From NCBI RefSeq assembly GCF_024323335.1, contig NC_066583.1:416838031-416902030 (forward strand): a DNA stretch of 64,000 nt, written 5' to 3'. The DNA comes from Lathyrus oleraceus (Eukaryota > Streptophyta > Magnoliopsida > Fabales > Fabaceae). Shown one piece after another: positions 11,690 through 23,151 of this stretch. A program made the translations under genes and the position numbers. Each line of letters begins with the position of its first letter. Positions within the stretch are counted from its first letter, which is position 1. Below the pieces are notes generated by a model. The model ran no database searches. It saw only the letters and a program-made list of their open reading frames with translations, and was not told where the DNA came from.

Positions 11690-11755
11690 GGGGTCATGGG
11701 GGATCAACCCCCTCTCCCACTGGGCAAAGCGCTCAGTTGTGATAGAAAATGTGCC
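11690..11755 (-). other. tRNA-promoter-like A/B-box remnant in Ogre-1 LTR
   Basis: On the minus strand, GCGCTTTGCCCAGTGGGAGAG resembles a tRNA A box with its GTGG-AGAG loop. It is followed at once by GGGGTTGATCCCCCA, close to a B box (GGTTCRANNCC). Spacing is too short for an intact tRNA, and no cloverleaf folds that I can see. Confidence 0.35.
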
Positions 11756-12383
11756 CCACAAATAAATTAGTAAAACAACAAAATAAAATGAAAGCACGCG
11801 TGAATTAGCCAATCAAGACATGACAACCAAAACATTTGAATTCAAACGCATGCAAATGGTCATCTTCAACCTCCAACCTTCGAAAATCAAAACTAAAAAA
11901 TAAGTGTTTTAAACCAGATTTAAGCATGGAAATAACTTGCAAACATAACAACAAATCAACCTCCACACTCATGAGCCATTGATTGGCTCTGAGTGTGGAG
12001 TATTTATGCACGAACCAGATGAACAACTTTGACCTAATTTAAAAATTAAATGATGGTTATTGGTTAATCAAAGTTCAAAGTATGGGGTTAATGAACAGAG
12101 AGGAATTTCAAGTCGAATGGCAACTCATTCAGAGGATGGGGGTAAGTGGAACTACCTATTCCAAATCAATCTCAGAGTGGAGTTCCAATGACTTGACGCA
12201 ACTCAGGTGAGGTGCAAGGAAGGTGAGTTAGGACTTGGGAAAGTTTGAGTGAAGTTCAAAGATGGATTATGGGTGGTTGTTTGGAGTTGAAATGGTTTGA
12301 ATATTAGAAAAGGTATCTATGTTTTTGGAGGTTCAAATTGGGTTGTTTGGAGATGAACAACTATGTTTTTGGAAAATGAACGG

Positions 12384-12414
12384 AACACCTTCCCCTATTT
12401 ATAGGGAAGGTGTT
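12384..12414 (-). promoter_or_regulatory. TATA box inside a perfect 11-bp inverted repeat
   Basis: AACACCTTCCC (12384-12394) pairs perfectly with GGGAAGGTGTT (12404-12414). The 9-base centre reads TATAAATAG on the minus strand. It lies in the middle of the LTR, as expected for an Ogre promoter. Confidence 0.75.
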
Positions 12415-13974
12415 GGGATGGTTTGGAGAGAAATTTAGTGAGGATTCTTCAGAAAATGGAAGTGGCCCGAAGCATGCTCAAGATTGAAATTGGGAAGACA
12501 TGTGTGGTTGTGTTCTGACCTTACTTTCACTCCAAATCAATTGGTTTTAGTCCTTCGAATTTATTAGGAACAAATAAAGGCAAAGGGATGACCTGCTATG
12601 GATTTTACTTTTTGCCATTTTGGGAAAATTCTACTTTTCACATGGGATCGAGTTTTCTTATTTGTGAGTTGTTGGAATCCAAATTGACTTCTAAACATAC
12701 CACACTACCAAATGAAATATGTTTTGGGGGAATTAGGATCAGATCAAAGGGATTTGAGGGCTTGGTGCATGATTATGCAAATTCTGACTTAACTTGGTCT
12801 AGTTTTCTCATCAAGATGATTCTCAATCTTTGAACCAAGGTCAAATGAAATTAGCTCTTGCATTTTGTCCAAACATTGTGCCAAATGTTCCTCTCCATAT
12901 CCTTGATTAGATTCAAAAAGAACTAGGTCAAAATGAGTTGTGGTTTGGAAATGGAAATTTGGTAAAGTAGTGGTCTTGGTCATGTTTTAGGGCATGGTAG
13001 GCATGTTAGACCAGCTTGAGGTCCTTGCTCAATAGATTAGGTATTGGACCTTGAAACATAGTTGAAGAGGAACTTATTTAGGACATTTGTCTCGAATAAG
13101 ATCTTAAAAATCTTGTGAAATGAGAATGTTATGGACTTTGGAACTTGCCATTGGCCATTCTTGCCAAAATGTGACCAACCAACATGACCTAAAAATGTGA
13201 TTGTGATTCTTTGATTTTTAAGGCACATTGGTATATGTTTGAAGCTCATATGGTCATATCATGATGTAAAATGAGGCTTGGAGTTTTGTGGGATAATTTT
13301 AAGTCAAGTTCGTGGGTGAATCAAATGCCTTGAAAGATCAAAAAGCATGATCACACCAAATACTTGTAACATGAATTGAATGAATGTTTGAATGGTGAAT
13401 TGTGGTTGTAATAGACATAAATTGATGTTGAATGATTGGTGGAGTGATTGGATGATCAAAATGAAGCAAGATCAATGATCAAAGGAAGACAAATTAGGGT
13501 TTGATGAGGCAATGGACATATGGATATTTTACAAAGGTTTGGGGCATGAAAAAACTTTGTATTTTAGGGGTCCTTTATGACATGGTTAAGATCCATGGTG
13601 AATCATGACTTGTGCAAGCCAAATGAGGGTCAAGAACTAGAGTTAGGGTCCTTAGGTGACTAGATGAATCTTGATGCATCTTCAAAGGGGACTCACCATC
13701 CATATTGTGTTTGGAGTGTAAGTGAAATAACTTGAGTGATCCTCCAAGATTTGTTGGATGCTTGAATATAGAGATTAGGGTTAAGGTGCCTTGGGCACAC
13801 CCTAACATGGCCAAAGGGTTTTGAGGCTTCACAGATGAACTCCATGCCTTGGGTTTATGGATATTGTGGATTATTAAGTACAAATGCGTATAAGATGACA
13901 TGTTAGGGATAAATGCTCATGAATTAGGGATCCAGAAGGTGATGTGGAGGTAGGTTAAATTTTAGGGTGTGCCA

Positions 13975-13998
13975 CTACCAGAGGGCGCTTAGCGTGCT
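13975..13998 (+). other. 24-base sliver of Athila-derived repeat between two Ogre LTRs
   Basis: 21 bases at 13977-13997 (centre GAGGGCGCTTAGCGTGC) are identical to 53888-53908 in the interior of the Athila-derived array. CTACC at 13975-13979 is the presumed target duplication of Ogre-1. The sliver is therefore the DNA into which both neighbouring Ogre-type LTRs inserted. Confidence 0.65.
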
Positions 13999-16900
13999 TA
14001 TAGCGGTAAGTTCATGACCATTGAGCTATTGGTTAACTCAACGTCAACAAAACCAGAGTTGCCACCATGCTTTTATTATTTCCAAAGGAAAAGGGAAAAG
14101 TACGAACAAAACTCAAAGGTAAGAAGTTTTCAAATCAAAACTAATAAAATGTCAAAGATTATAGGTAACGGGATTGGTTACACAGAGGGAAGGTATTAGC
14201 ACCCAAAGTGTCCTAGGTACTCCTAGGGAGCCCTTTTTTGTGTCTAAGTGTTTTTAGTTGAAAAAGATGTTTGTTGAAAATTAAATGTGGGTATGAGAAA
14301 ATAATTCATTTATTATATTTTTGTGTATGACAAGACCTTCGGTCTTATGCCTACGTACCAACATAAAAATGAGGGATCAAAACCTCGTAGTTCGTGATAA
14401 AAATTTCAAAGATTGGTGGATTAATTTTTAAAATATCTTAAAGACCTTTTGTTATCAATGGGAGAATACTCAACCAAACATCCACCGATAATGAGTGCTT
14501 TACAATATTTAAGAGGGAGGGCTCCAACTTGTATTCAAATCAACAAGTTTGTCACTAACCCCTAAGAAATGGAAAGACTTATAATCAATAATTCATGGAA
14601 TGGGAGAATTATATCTCAACCAAAGATAACTCAAATATAAATGCTCTCTTTTGAAAAGTTTAAAAGAAAAAGGCACAAACTCGCCAAAAGATTAGATGAG
14701 GTTATTAATTCTTTTTGTCTTTTTTAAATTAAAGTCAATATGATTAAGTTCATTTACAAATTTGATTTAAGAAAATGTTTTGAAAATCAATGGCATAAGG
14801 CCAAGGTTTCTACTCGTTAACACAAACAAAGAAGGTTTTAAAATAAGGGAAAGATTTTGAAATTAAAGAAGGAAAGGAGGAGATGAAGGGACTATCCTAG
14901 AGAAGATTTAAAAGTTTAGAGTTGAAAACATCTAACCAATGGGAAGCATCCACGAGACAATAATGTCAGATAGAAACCCATATCCTTTGGACTGTTAAGC
15001 AAGAACCAAGTATAATCATCCAAGAAAATAATGAGAAGACCAAATGGTATCAAATAAAGATAGACAAACATCCAAGCAAGTATTCCAAAAGCAAGCAGTC
15101 TTCAATATCTTTTATATGTATCAGATGAAATATCCCTTGAAACTATTCAAAGAGAAACATCAGATGATATCAATAAGATTAACACCACAAATCCATACAA
15201 GAGAGAATGAGTATCACAAATAAATTAGAGGAGTCTCTCAAGGCTTGTATCAGATGAATGACATTAGCCAAGAAATGGTCTCAAATAATGGCATTGGCCA
15301 AGAATCTCCATAGCTCAGGGATGTTGCATACTATAAGTCCAAAGTCAACTCAAGTCTTAGATAGAGTTCCAACAATCCATCAATGTATTTTTTAGGGTTT
15401 TTGTTGTTATTAAGTATTTTAAGGTCCTAAGACCATAAACAAAACAAAGTCAGAGGCACAAAAATATATCACAAGCACAAATACAATGGCTCAAGTGAGA
15501 AAAGTGAAGATGACTAAAACATAAACAACTTGCATGAATGTAAAAGACAATGAATGGTAAATTGCAAGAATTTAAATTTCACTAAAGTAAATGAAATTAA
15601 AAGTGAAGTCAATAGAAAGAAATGTTAGCCAATGTTAGTGGAAGAAGAAATTTTTCAAATCATTTTTTGGAGAACACTCAACCATCCACTCATAAGCATG
15701 AAGATATGAACGTAGACATCATTCATGAGAAGGGCTCCAACTTGGATAAAATCAACAAGTATGCCACTAGCTCTCATAAATGGAAAAGAGGTTAAATCTT
15801 CACATAATACCATGGTGAATGGGAAACTTACAATGTCACTTACAAAAATGATATTGCTTTCGAGACAAATTTAACTCTATGTTAAGTAGTCATAATTGGA
15901 CTTATGTAGAAGTCACAACTATCTGAGGCCTGGAAATAATAATATTGGTGTTAATGCATGCTAGAGACAAGGTATAAAGAACCAAGCTCATAAAGCACAC
16001 CACACACAAAAATAAAATGGGATGGACATATCTCAATCAAGCTCTTGTTGATTCATTTGACACAAGTTCATTGATGAATCAACTAGCATTTGATCTTGTG
16101 AGAAGTCATTGGCCATGGATGGATTGGGAAATAAGTAAGATGAAGATGAAGAGATGAAGTAGAAGAGATCCAAAATTGATGAATGGATGAACCTCACTTG
16201 ATCAATATTATCCATTCATATTGAGGGATGAAGTTTACACTTCATCAACCCCCTAAATCTAATAGTATTGATCAAATTGAAGTCCAATTCAATCAAGATC
16301 AAGGCCAAATAGAAGATGAGTCAACACAAAGTCAATCAAATGGCTCAACTAAATTTTAAAGCAATTAAGCAATTTAAATTCAATTTTTAAATGGAGAAAA
16401 ATAATTTAAAAGGGGAAAAACCTCAAATCCCTTCAAATCACCAAATAAATGGCCAAGGGATTTCTCATAGGTCAAACAAGGTCAAAGTACCTTGGACTTT
16501 TTTTTTGGAATTTTTGAAAACTCAGAAGTATTTAAAATCAACTAAAAAGAAGTCAAAAATCACACAATTCACTAAAAATATCAAACTTAATCTAGAAAAT
16601 AATTTTAATTCTGAAAATGGAAGAGAAATTTTTTTGTGAAATTTTGGTGAAAGTCCCATATTTTTTGGATTAAAATTGAATTTATAATGAATTAAATGAG
16701 AAAAAGTTATTTAAAATATTAAAATAGAAAATATGATAAATAAAAAAAACAAGGGCCATCAGATCTCCCTCGTTAATTGAGGTGGCAAATCTAATGGCCA
16801 CACGCATCAAGTCTACCATGCATCCTAGTCAACGCGTATGTATGGATGGTAATCATAACCAAAGACCAAGATTCGAACATGGACCAAGGATCGGATGTCC

Positions 16901-17428
16901 TGGATTGAACCAGCGCATCATCGGAGCTCTAACTCCGGTCATCTTCTCTGGTCCCCCTCGTCGGACTAGTCCATCAAAAATGTCACCAAAATTTATGGAT
17001 CATACATCAAATTGAAGAGAAAAATGCCAGGATCTCGAATCTGGCCTCCAATTTCTCCAACACTCACTATATAAAAAGATATGTGGAGTTGAAAAATGAG
17101 GTTCCATAACTGAGTTGCTTCGATTCAACCTTAAAGCAAATCAACATTATTGCCTATATTGGTAGGGCTTCAGGAAACCAAAAATTAAGCAAAAAGGTGG
17201 AGAAATAAGAGAGAAACGAAGAGCTAAAGTTTGAAATATTTCACCTTCGGGTGATGAATCCTGTGCCAGATCTCGATGCAATTACAATTGGCCTTGATTC
17301 CTCTTGCTTGCAGGAGATGTTTGAGATGAAAAAGGATATGAACCCTTGGAATTTTAGTTCACAAACAAAATTTGAACTAAAACTCGATGTCAAAGAAATC
17401 TTCAAGGTGTTCTTTCAATGGAGGCTAT
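13999..17428 (-). repeat. Ogre-like LTR, truncated at its promoter side
   Basis: The left end (TATAGCGGTAAG) corresponds to the ..CCGCTAxA ends of the other Ogre-family LTRs here. The block GTTGCCACC..TTTATTATTTCC, followed by GGTATTAGCACCC at about 14193, is the conserved Ogre LTR end in minus orientation. There is no primer site to the left, so this is a 3' or solo LTR. After an AT-rich region (about 16380-16760) and a B-box-like TGTTCGAATC at about 16872, it stops at 17428, where the Athila LTR begins. U3 and TATA are missing. No gene. Confidence 0.72.
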
Positions 17429-19202
17429 TGATAACACTAAAACACACAACGTATTTGGCTCGGATTGCACATGTTTATTGTATTTTATTTGTCAAATTCT
17501 TGTATTATGCTTGTGTTTTGTTTCATTTTCAGGTAACAGTGCCCTAATAAGCCTCCAGCGAAGAAACGACGCGAAAAGAGCAAAATTTTGGGGATTTTAA
17601 GGGGAAAATACACACATGGCGTCCCACATGGCGTCTCCCACTCTTTTCCTACATGGAGGGCGCCAAGCATAGATGGCGGGCATCATCTTCATGGTTTGAC
17701 CATATCCCAACGGTCAGAAGGCCACATCTCCCACTCGTTACACACATGGCGGGTGCCATCTACCTAAAGGAAGTTTTTGGTTAAGGAAGTTTGAGCACTC
17801 TCCCGTGACTAGAGAAATTATCTCATACAAATTTTGAATGGACTGCTTGTACCCCAAGCCATGGTTACACTATAAATAGGTCTTAGACTCTTAGTTTAGG
17901 GCATCCAGTCTTAGTCTCAACATTAGGCATAAAATTAGTATTCAAAGTGATATTTTGTCACATCGAGAGGTTACCACACTATTTTTGTAATCGAGATTGG
18001 AGCACTATAGTATAGAAATTTACTTTTCTATCAAATTTATCTTCAAGTCAGATTTGCTTTCCGGCATTGTACCAGATTCAAGTCTCTGATTTGGAGCAGG
18101 TTTTTATTTCAATTTGCAATTTATTATATATCACACTGCCTTTGCTTTATTTAAATTCCCACTCAACTTTACATTCTTTATTTTCCTATCCCGCTTTAAA
18201 TTTATTTACATTATTGCTGTGCTTTACTTTGTTTACTTTATCAGACGATTTACTTGTTTTAAATTCTTTTACCGCAAAAAGATTTGTCTTACTTAAGAGT
18301 GACACTTTCGTTCTTTTGGAAACCAATCACACTTTCCTAAAAGACTTATTCTGCAAATCAATTATATGCGATGTTTACCATAGTCATGTCCAACTAAATT
18401 TTTTGTGCTGGGATGTGAGGATTGTCGTTTCGACGGTACTCCATATATTGTTTATGTAGAAATACTTTAGGGGCTGATTTTGATTTTAAACAATTTTTCT
18501 GAACTTAAACTAATCGGCCATTATGTAAATGAGACTGTGTTTCTATTTACATAATAGTCGTGATTACGTCGGGTAAGATCGAAAGTCGCCTGACACTCTA
18601 GATAAAAGTTGGTTAGTTTTTAATTGATAAAAACAGCGAAAGTGCTTTATTAGTTAATTACGAAATTTTGAAATTATTAGAAGGTAATTTTAAAACTATT
18701 TTTGGACGCGTTTATAGATTTAGGATCCGGTTACTGAGCAAAAGCCCGAAACCCTTTTAAGTCAAACTTTCAAATCAAAACCACTTTTCAATTGAGCTAA
18801 GAGTTTATTTCCTTACAAAATGAGTTTACTACTTTAACTTGGTAAGCGCCGGCCATATGTGACAAATGGAAGGTATAAATTAGATAGTAAAACTCGGTTC
18901 CAATTACGATAACGTGACGGTTCCTGTTTAATTAACTTTTATTTTGAGAAGAAAATATTGCCCCGTAAGTGTAACTACTAGACAATAGGAGTACTGTTAG
19001 ATCAAAGTGAATCACATTCGAGTATTATTTCTCTGAATTCAATCTTTGTTTTTATTTCCTGTATGCATTACACTCTATTTCGATTAGCCTTAGATATACA
19101 ATGTAACAGTAGTAATCAATAGATTGACATTGGTCTATATGGGATCGATAATCTTTTATATTACTTGGACATATTTCGTATACTTGCGCATACTACCCAT
19201 CA
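17429..19202 (+). repeat. 5' LTR of the Athila element, 1774 bp
   Basis: Begins TGATAACACT at 17429 and ends CCCATCA at 19202, six bases before the primer site. A TATA box TATAAATA lies at 17871-17878. Putative target duplication to the left is GCTAT (17424-17428). No coding sequence; the hydrophobic 130-codon frame at 18067-18459 is a by-product of T-rich U5 sequence. Confidence 0.85.
17871..17878 (+). promoter_or_regulatory. TATA box of the Athila LTR
   Basis: TATAAATA about 440 bases into the LTR, followed by a run of CTTAG-rich sequence where the transcript would start. Confidence 0.65.
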
Positions 19203-19208
19203 AATTTT

Positions 19209-19226
19209 TGGCGCCATTGCCGGGGA
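19209..19226 (+). promoter_or_regulatory. Primer-binding site, tRNA-Asp type
   Basis: TGGCGCCATTGCCGGGGA, the standard Athila primer site with one or two differences, just inside the LTR end. Confidence 0.87.
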
Positions 19227-19294
19227 ACAATTATGTTAAATTCCGTACCTTGTTGTTACACCGTCTAGAATAAGGAATCCCTTTTTGCCGGTCA

Positions 19295-20317
19295 ATGCGA
19301 AGAACTCGCAGTACCGGAGACCTAGTTGATCTAATAGAGGAACTCGAAAGATACGCCTGAGCTCGTGTTTTATTCCGAAGACTTAAAAAAGAAATGGAAG
19401 AAGACCAAAACGAAAGACCACTTAAGGATTTCTCCCTACCATCCAACGAAGAGCCCCACTCTAGTATAGTAAACCCAGTCATACCAGCTCATAACTTTGA
19501 ACTAAAACCCTCTCTGTTACAATTAGTGCAACAGAACCAGTTCGCCGGTCTTCCTACGGAAAACCCGAACCAACACCTAAAAGTCTTTATTCAATTAGAG
19601 GATACCTTAAAATACAATGGTGTTTCTCCTAAGGCGATACGTCTAAGACTATTTCCCTTTTCCCTTAGAGATAGAGCCCGGTCATGGCTAGATTCCCTTC
19701 CAACAAACTCTATAACCACTTGGAATGACCTAAAGAAAGTATTCCTTGTTAGATACTTTCCACTGAGTAAAACCAGTTTCCTACGAAACCAAATAATTAG
19801 ATTCACGCAACAAGAGGGTGAATCACTTTTCGACGCTTGGGAAAGATACAAAGAACTTATCAGAGCCTGTCCACACCATGGGTTAGAGCAATGGCTTATA
19901 ATTCATACCTTTTATAACAGACTCATCTACAATACCAAAATAACCATCGATGTTGCCGCAGGTGATGCTCTGATGAACAAACCATATCCCGAAGCTTGCA
20001 CTCTCATTAAAGATATGGCACAAAACCATTACCAATGGGGAACAGAACTAGCATTAGTGGAAAGGAAAGAGACCAAAGGAGGTATTTACAAAGTCAGTTT
20101 CCTTGACCATATGAGTTCAAAAATGAATGCTATAGCCCAAAAAGTAGAAAGTTTAACGATTAACCCTACAACTACCACAACCGCAATCCAACCCGGATGC
20201 AAGATCTGTGGAACCCAAGGACACACGATAGCTAAATGTAATCTTTTAGTTGACACAAACTTAGATCAGGTCAATTATGCCCAAGGTAACCCCAATTCTA
20301 ACATATATAACCCTTGA
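19295..20317 (+). pseudogene. Athila gag, nearly intact with one early stop
   Basis: The frame opens at ATG 19295 (MRRTRSTGDLVDLIEELERY), but a TGA at 19358-19360 breaks it. The remaining 307 codons from ATG 19394 are open. They include the Athila capsid blocks ELKPSLLQLVQQNQFAGL (37-54), AIRLRLFPFSLRDRARSWL (81-99) and GESLFDAWERYKELIRACPH (142-161). A C-x2-C-x4-H-x4-C zinc knuckle lies at residues 269-282. Gag packages the element RNA into particles. After codon 307 the frame closes and the gag C-terminus continues in broken form. The true start is inferred to be 19295, from the leader position and family habit. Confidence 0.87.
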
Positions 20318-21823
20318 TGGAGGAATCACCCAAACGTTTCCTATAAGAATAATAACCCCACTCAGAATTCTACACCTCAAAGATCGTCTGGTTTCCAAAC
20401 CTAAAGACCAAACCAACAAATGCAAGCTACTTCCCCAAAGTCAAACATTGAGAAAATGGTGAAAAGCATCATCACAACCCAGAATCAGCAAAATAAGGAA
20501 TTCATGAACCAAAACTTTCATATAAATGGACTAATTACACAATTGGGCACCAAACTCAATTCTGTAATTACCCACAACAAAATGCTTGAAACCCATATAT
20601 CTCAAATGGCACAGTAACAAGCTACTCAAATTACACTAGGAGGACAATTTCTTGGACAACCTCAACCTAACCCCAAGGGGCATGCTAACGCAATTGCCCT
20701 ACGGAGTGGAACCACTTACGATGAACCCGTAAATCCTAGGTTGAATAAACCAGAACCCCCCAAGAAAAATGTTGTGACCACACCCGAGAAACAAGTAGAG
20801 GAACCAGTAGAACCTGAGAAATAAAAAGAGGAAAAAGTTAAAGATAAGGAAAGAGAGAAAGATACTAAAGTTTACGTATCAGCCCCTCCTTACAAACCAC
20901 CAATCCCATTTCCGCAAAGACTTAAACAAACCAAATTAGACAACCAATATAAAAAGTTTGTATTGTTAAAGATAAACTTAAGGACAACCTAAATACCATC
21001 TTACGCCAAGTTTCTTAAGGACAACCTAACCAACAAACGAAGACTTGATGATCTTAAACCCTTATAATGCAATTCTATTGTTAAAAATAAACTTGCTAAA
21101 AAGGAGAAAGACCCATGAAGTTTTTCTATACCTTGTATTTTAGGAAATCATCTTATCGATAAAGCACTCCTGGACTTAGGAGCAAGCGTGAGCTTAATGC
21201 CTTTAGCCGTTTGTAATAGGTTAAACCTAGGAGAAATGCAATCGACTAGAATATCCCTTTGATTAGCATATAGATCCAATAAGTATCCAATAGGAATTTT
21301 AGAAGACATCCCAGTTAGGATTGGCTAACTCTATATTCCTACATATTTTGTTATCATGGACATTAAAGAAGATGACGAAATCCCTATCCTTCTAGGTAGA
21401 CCCTTCTTATCAACAGGTGGGGCTATAATAGATGTCGAGAGAGGAAAAATGACTTTTGAGGTACATGATGAAAAAGTAGAATTTATATTATTAAAATTCT
21501 TAAAAGCACTAGTCATAGACGACTCGTGTTATGTCATCAACATCATCGATGAATGCATAAGAGAGTTAGACCGAGAAGACCCCGTTGAAACAATTAAATT
21601 ACCTTTGACCCCCATAAAGGAGGACAACGAATTGAAAGACCCTTATATAGATGATAGCCTTCAAGAATGCTTAGCACTCACCCCAAACTATATTCCATGT
21701 CCTAAGAAACCATCAATAGAGCTTAAGGAGCTACCGAAGAATCTAAGATACGAGTTTTTGGATGAAGAACTAAATTGTACGATTATAGTAAGCGCCACCT
21801 TAAATGGTTATGAAACAAATTAA
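20318..21823 (+). pseudogene. Athila gag C-terminus and aspartic protease, broken
   Basis: First comes a coiled, Gln-rich gag tail (LETHISQMAQ, about 20585-20617), then a proline/lysine-rich linker with NPKGHANAIALRSG at about 20673. The protease follows with the active-site block LLDLGASVSLMP at about 21171-21206. Its C-terminal flap region (ILLGRPFLSTGGAIIDVERG) lies in the open stretch 21356-21823. Stops near 20615, 20822 and 21260 and small deletions break the frame. Protease would process the polyprotein. Confidence 0.8.
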
Positions 21824-22987
21824 CTCTTAGATGTTTTAAGAAAATATCCCACAACTCTAGGATATAACATTTATGATCTCAAAGGGAAAAGTCCGCCCGT
21901 GTGTATGCACCGGATTATGCTGGAGGAAGATTCTAAACCCTTCAGAGAACATCAAAGAAGGATAAATCCTATATTGAGTGACGTGGTAAAAAGAGAAGTG
22001 TTGAAGCTACTAGAGGCTGGAAAAATATACCAAATCTTTGATAGTAAGTGGTAAGCCTTGTGCATGTGATACCTAAAAAGGGAGGTGTCATAGTAGTACA
22101 AAACGAAAAAGGATAACAAGTAGCTAAACACATAGAAAACGGTTGGAGTATGCATATTAATTATAAAAAACCTAATAAGGTAACTAGGAAAGACCATTTC
22201 CCGCTGCCGTTCATAGACCAAATGCTTGAACGCCTAGCAAGACATTCTTACTTTTTCTATTTGGATGGACACTCAGAATTTTTCCAAATTCCCATTCACC
22301 CCGATGATCAAGAGAAAAAAACCTTTACATGCCCATATGGAACATTTGCCTGTCGACGAATGCCCTTCAAACTATGCAATTCCTCGACGAGATAATGGAT
22401 GATTTTTCGATATGTGGGTCTAGTTTTAAAAACAGTTTAACTAACCTTGAGAAAATTCTGGAACGATACGTGGAAGTCAATCTCGTTCTAAATTGGGAGA
22501 AATGTCATTTTATGGTCATCGAAGGAATAGTGTTAGGACACATAGTATCCGAGAGAGGCATTGAAGTTGGTAAGGCTAAAATATAGGTTATAGAAAACCT
22601 CCAACCACCTAATACAATTAGAGAGATCCAAAGTTTCCTTGGACACGCCGATTTCTAGCGACGCTTCATTAAGGACTTCTCCAAAATAACAAAACCCTTA
22701 ACAAATCTTCTAATGAAAGACGTTGAATTCATTTTCGACGATAAGTGCCTACAAGCTTTCAAACACCTCAAACAAGCACTAATCTCCACACCTATTATGC
22801 AACCTCCCGATTGGAGCCAACCTTTTGAAATTATGTGGGATGCAAGCGATTATGTTGTGGGTGTTGTGTTAGGGCAAAGGAAAGATAAAAAAACTTCATG
22901 TAATTTACTATGCTAGTAGGAGATTAGATACTGCACAACTTAATTATGCCACAACCGAAAAATAACTCCTCGCCGTTGTTTTCTCCA
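21824..22987 (+). pseudogene. Athila reverse transcriptase / RNase H, broken and truncated
   Basis: RT starts near 22150 with KDHFPLPFIDQMLERLA and FYLDGHSEFFQIPIHPDDQ (motif A region, with one Asp present), then TFTCPYGTFACRRMPF. A deletion and frame change near 22380 removes the stretch between motif B and the catalytic MDDF, which reads EIMDDFSICGSS at about 22390. The thumb (LVLNWEKCHFMVIEGIVLGH) and the start of RNase H (WDASDYVVGVVLGQRKDK) follow. Homology stops at about 22987, inside RNase H. It would copy element RNA into DNA. Confidence 0.85.
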
Positions 22988-23143
22988 TGAGATGATTTTA
23001 AGTGATCCTACACCTCCATATAGCATTGTTCACGTGCTCATTCACCATGCAAGGGTCTTTTTGCTAATTTTGCCATGCACCTCATTCTCACTAATCTTCC
23101 ATTAACCATTGCTTAATTAATTTTTCAGAGTGATTAACATGTC

Positions 23144-23151
23144 ATATAAAG
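23144..23151 (+). promoter_or_regulatory. TATA box of the split Ogre-family LTR
   Basis: ATATAAAG within GTCATATAAAGCC, followed by a leader similar in layout to the other Ogre LTRs. Confidence 0.5.

Larger units (their letters stand above)
4979..13974 (-). mobile_element. Ogre-1: Tat/Ogre-type Ty3/gypsy element, 5' part
   Basis: Minus-strand order is LTR (13974-9541), tRNA-Arg-type primer site, a long leader, ORF1 and gag. The gag is cut at 4979/4978 by the Maximus insertion. A 4.4 kb LTR, a tRNA-Arg primer site and an extra ORF upstream of gag are the defining traits of Ogre elements. The pol part and second LTR are to the left, outside the window. All ORFs carry stops. Confidence 0.88.
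9541..13974 (-). repeat. 5' LTR of Ogre-1, 4434 bp
   Basis: Bounded by TGTCGCTACC at 9541 and ..GTGTGCCA at 13974; on the minus strand it starts TGGCACACCC. Near its 3' end (minus) is the Ogre-typical block GGTATTAGCACC at about 9789-9800. A TATA box lies at 12394-12404 inside a perfect hairpin. A tRNA-promoter-like segment sits at about 11690-11755. No gene is carried. The flanking 13975-13979 (CTACC) is the probable target duplication. Confidence 0.87.
17429..22987 (+). mobile_element. Athila-type Ty3/gypsy element, 3' truncated
   Basis: 5' LTR (17429-19202), tRNA-Asp-type primer site, gag, protease and RT in Athila order on the plus strand. Sequence identity ends abruptly within the RNase H domain at about 22987, where an Ogre-type LTR begins; integrase, 3' UTR and 3' LTR are absent. 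Gag wording and the GGCGCC..GCCGGGGA primer site are diagnostic of Athila. Many stops and at least one deletion in RT. Confidence 0.87.

Noticed and set aside
11690..11755. A genuine tRNA gene
   Set aside because: A and B boxes are too close together and no acceptor or anticodon stem forms. Reported only as promoter-like.
17066..17078. Plus-strand TATATAAAA as a promoter
   Set aside because: It is in the leader region of a minus-oriented Ogre LTR, and nothing downstream reads as a transcript start or gene.
18067..18459. 130-codon hydrophobic frame on the plus strand
   Set aside because: Lies in the T-rich U5 part of the Athila LTR, with an overlapping second frame and no known domain. The hydrophobicity comes from poly-T composition.
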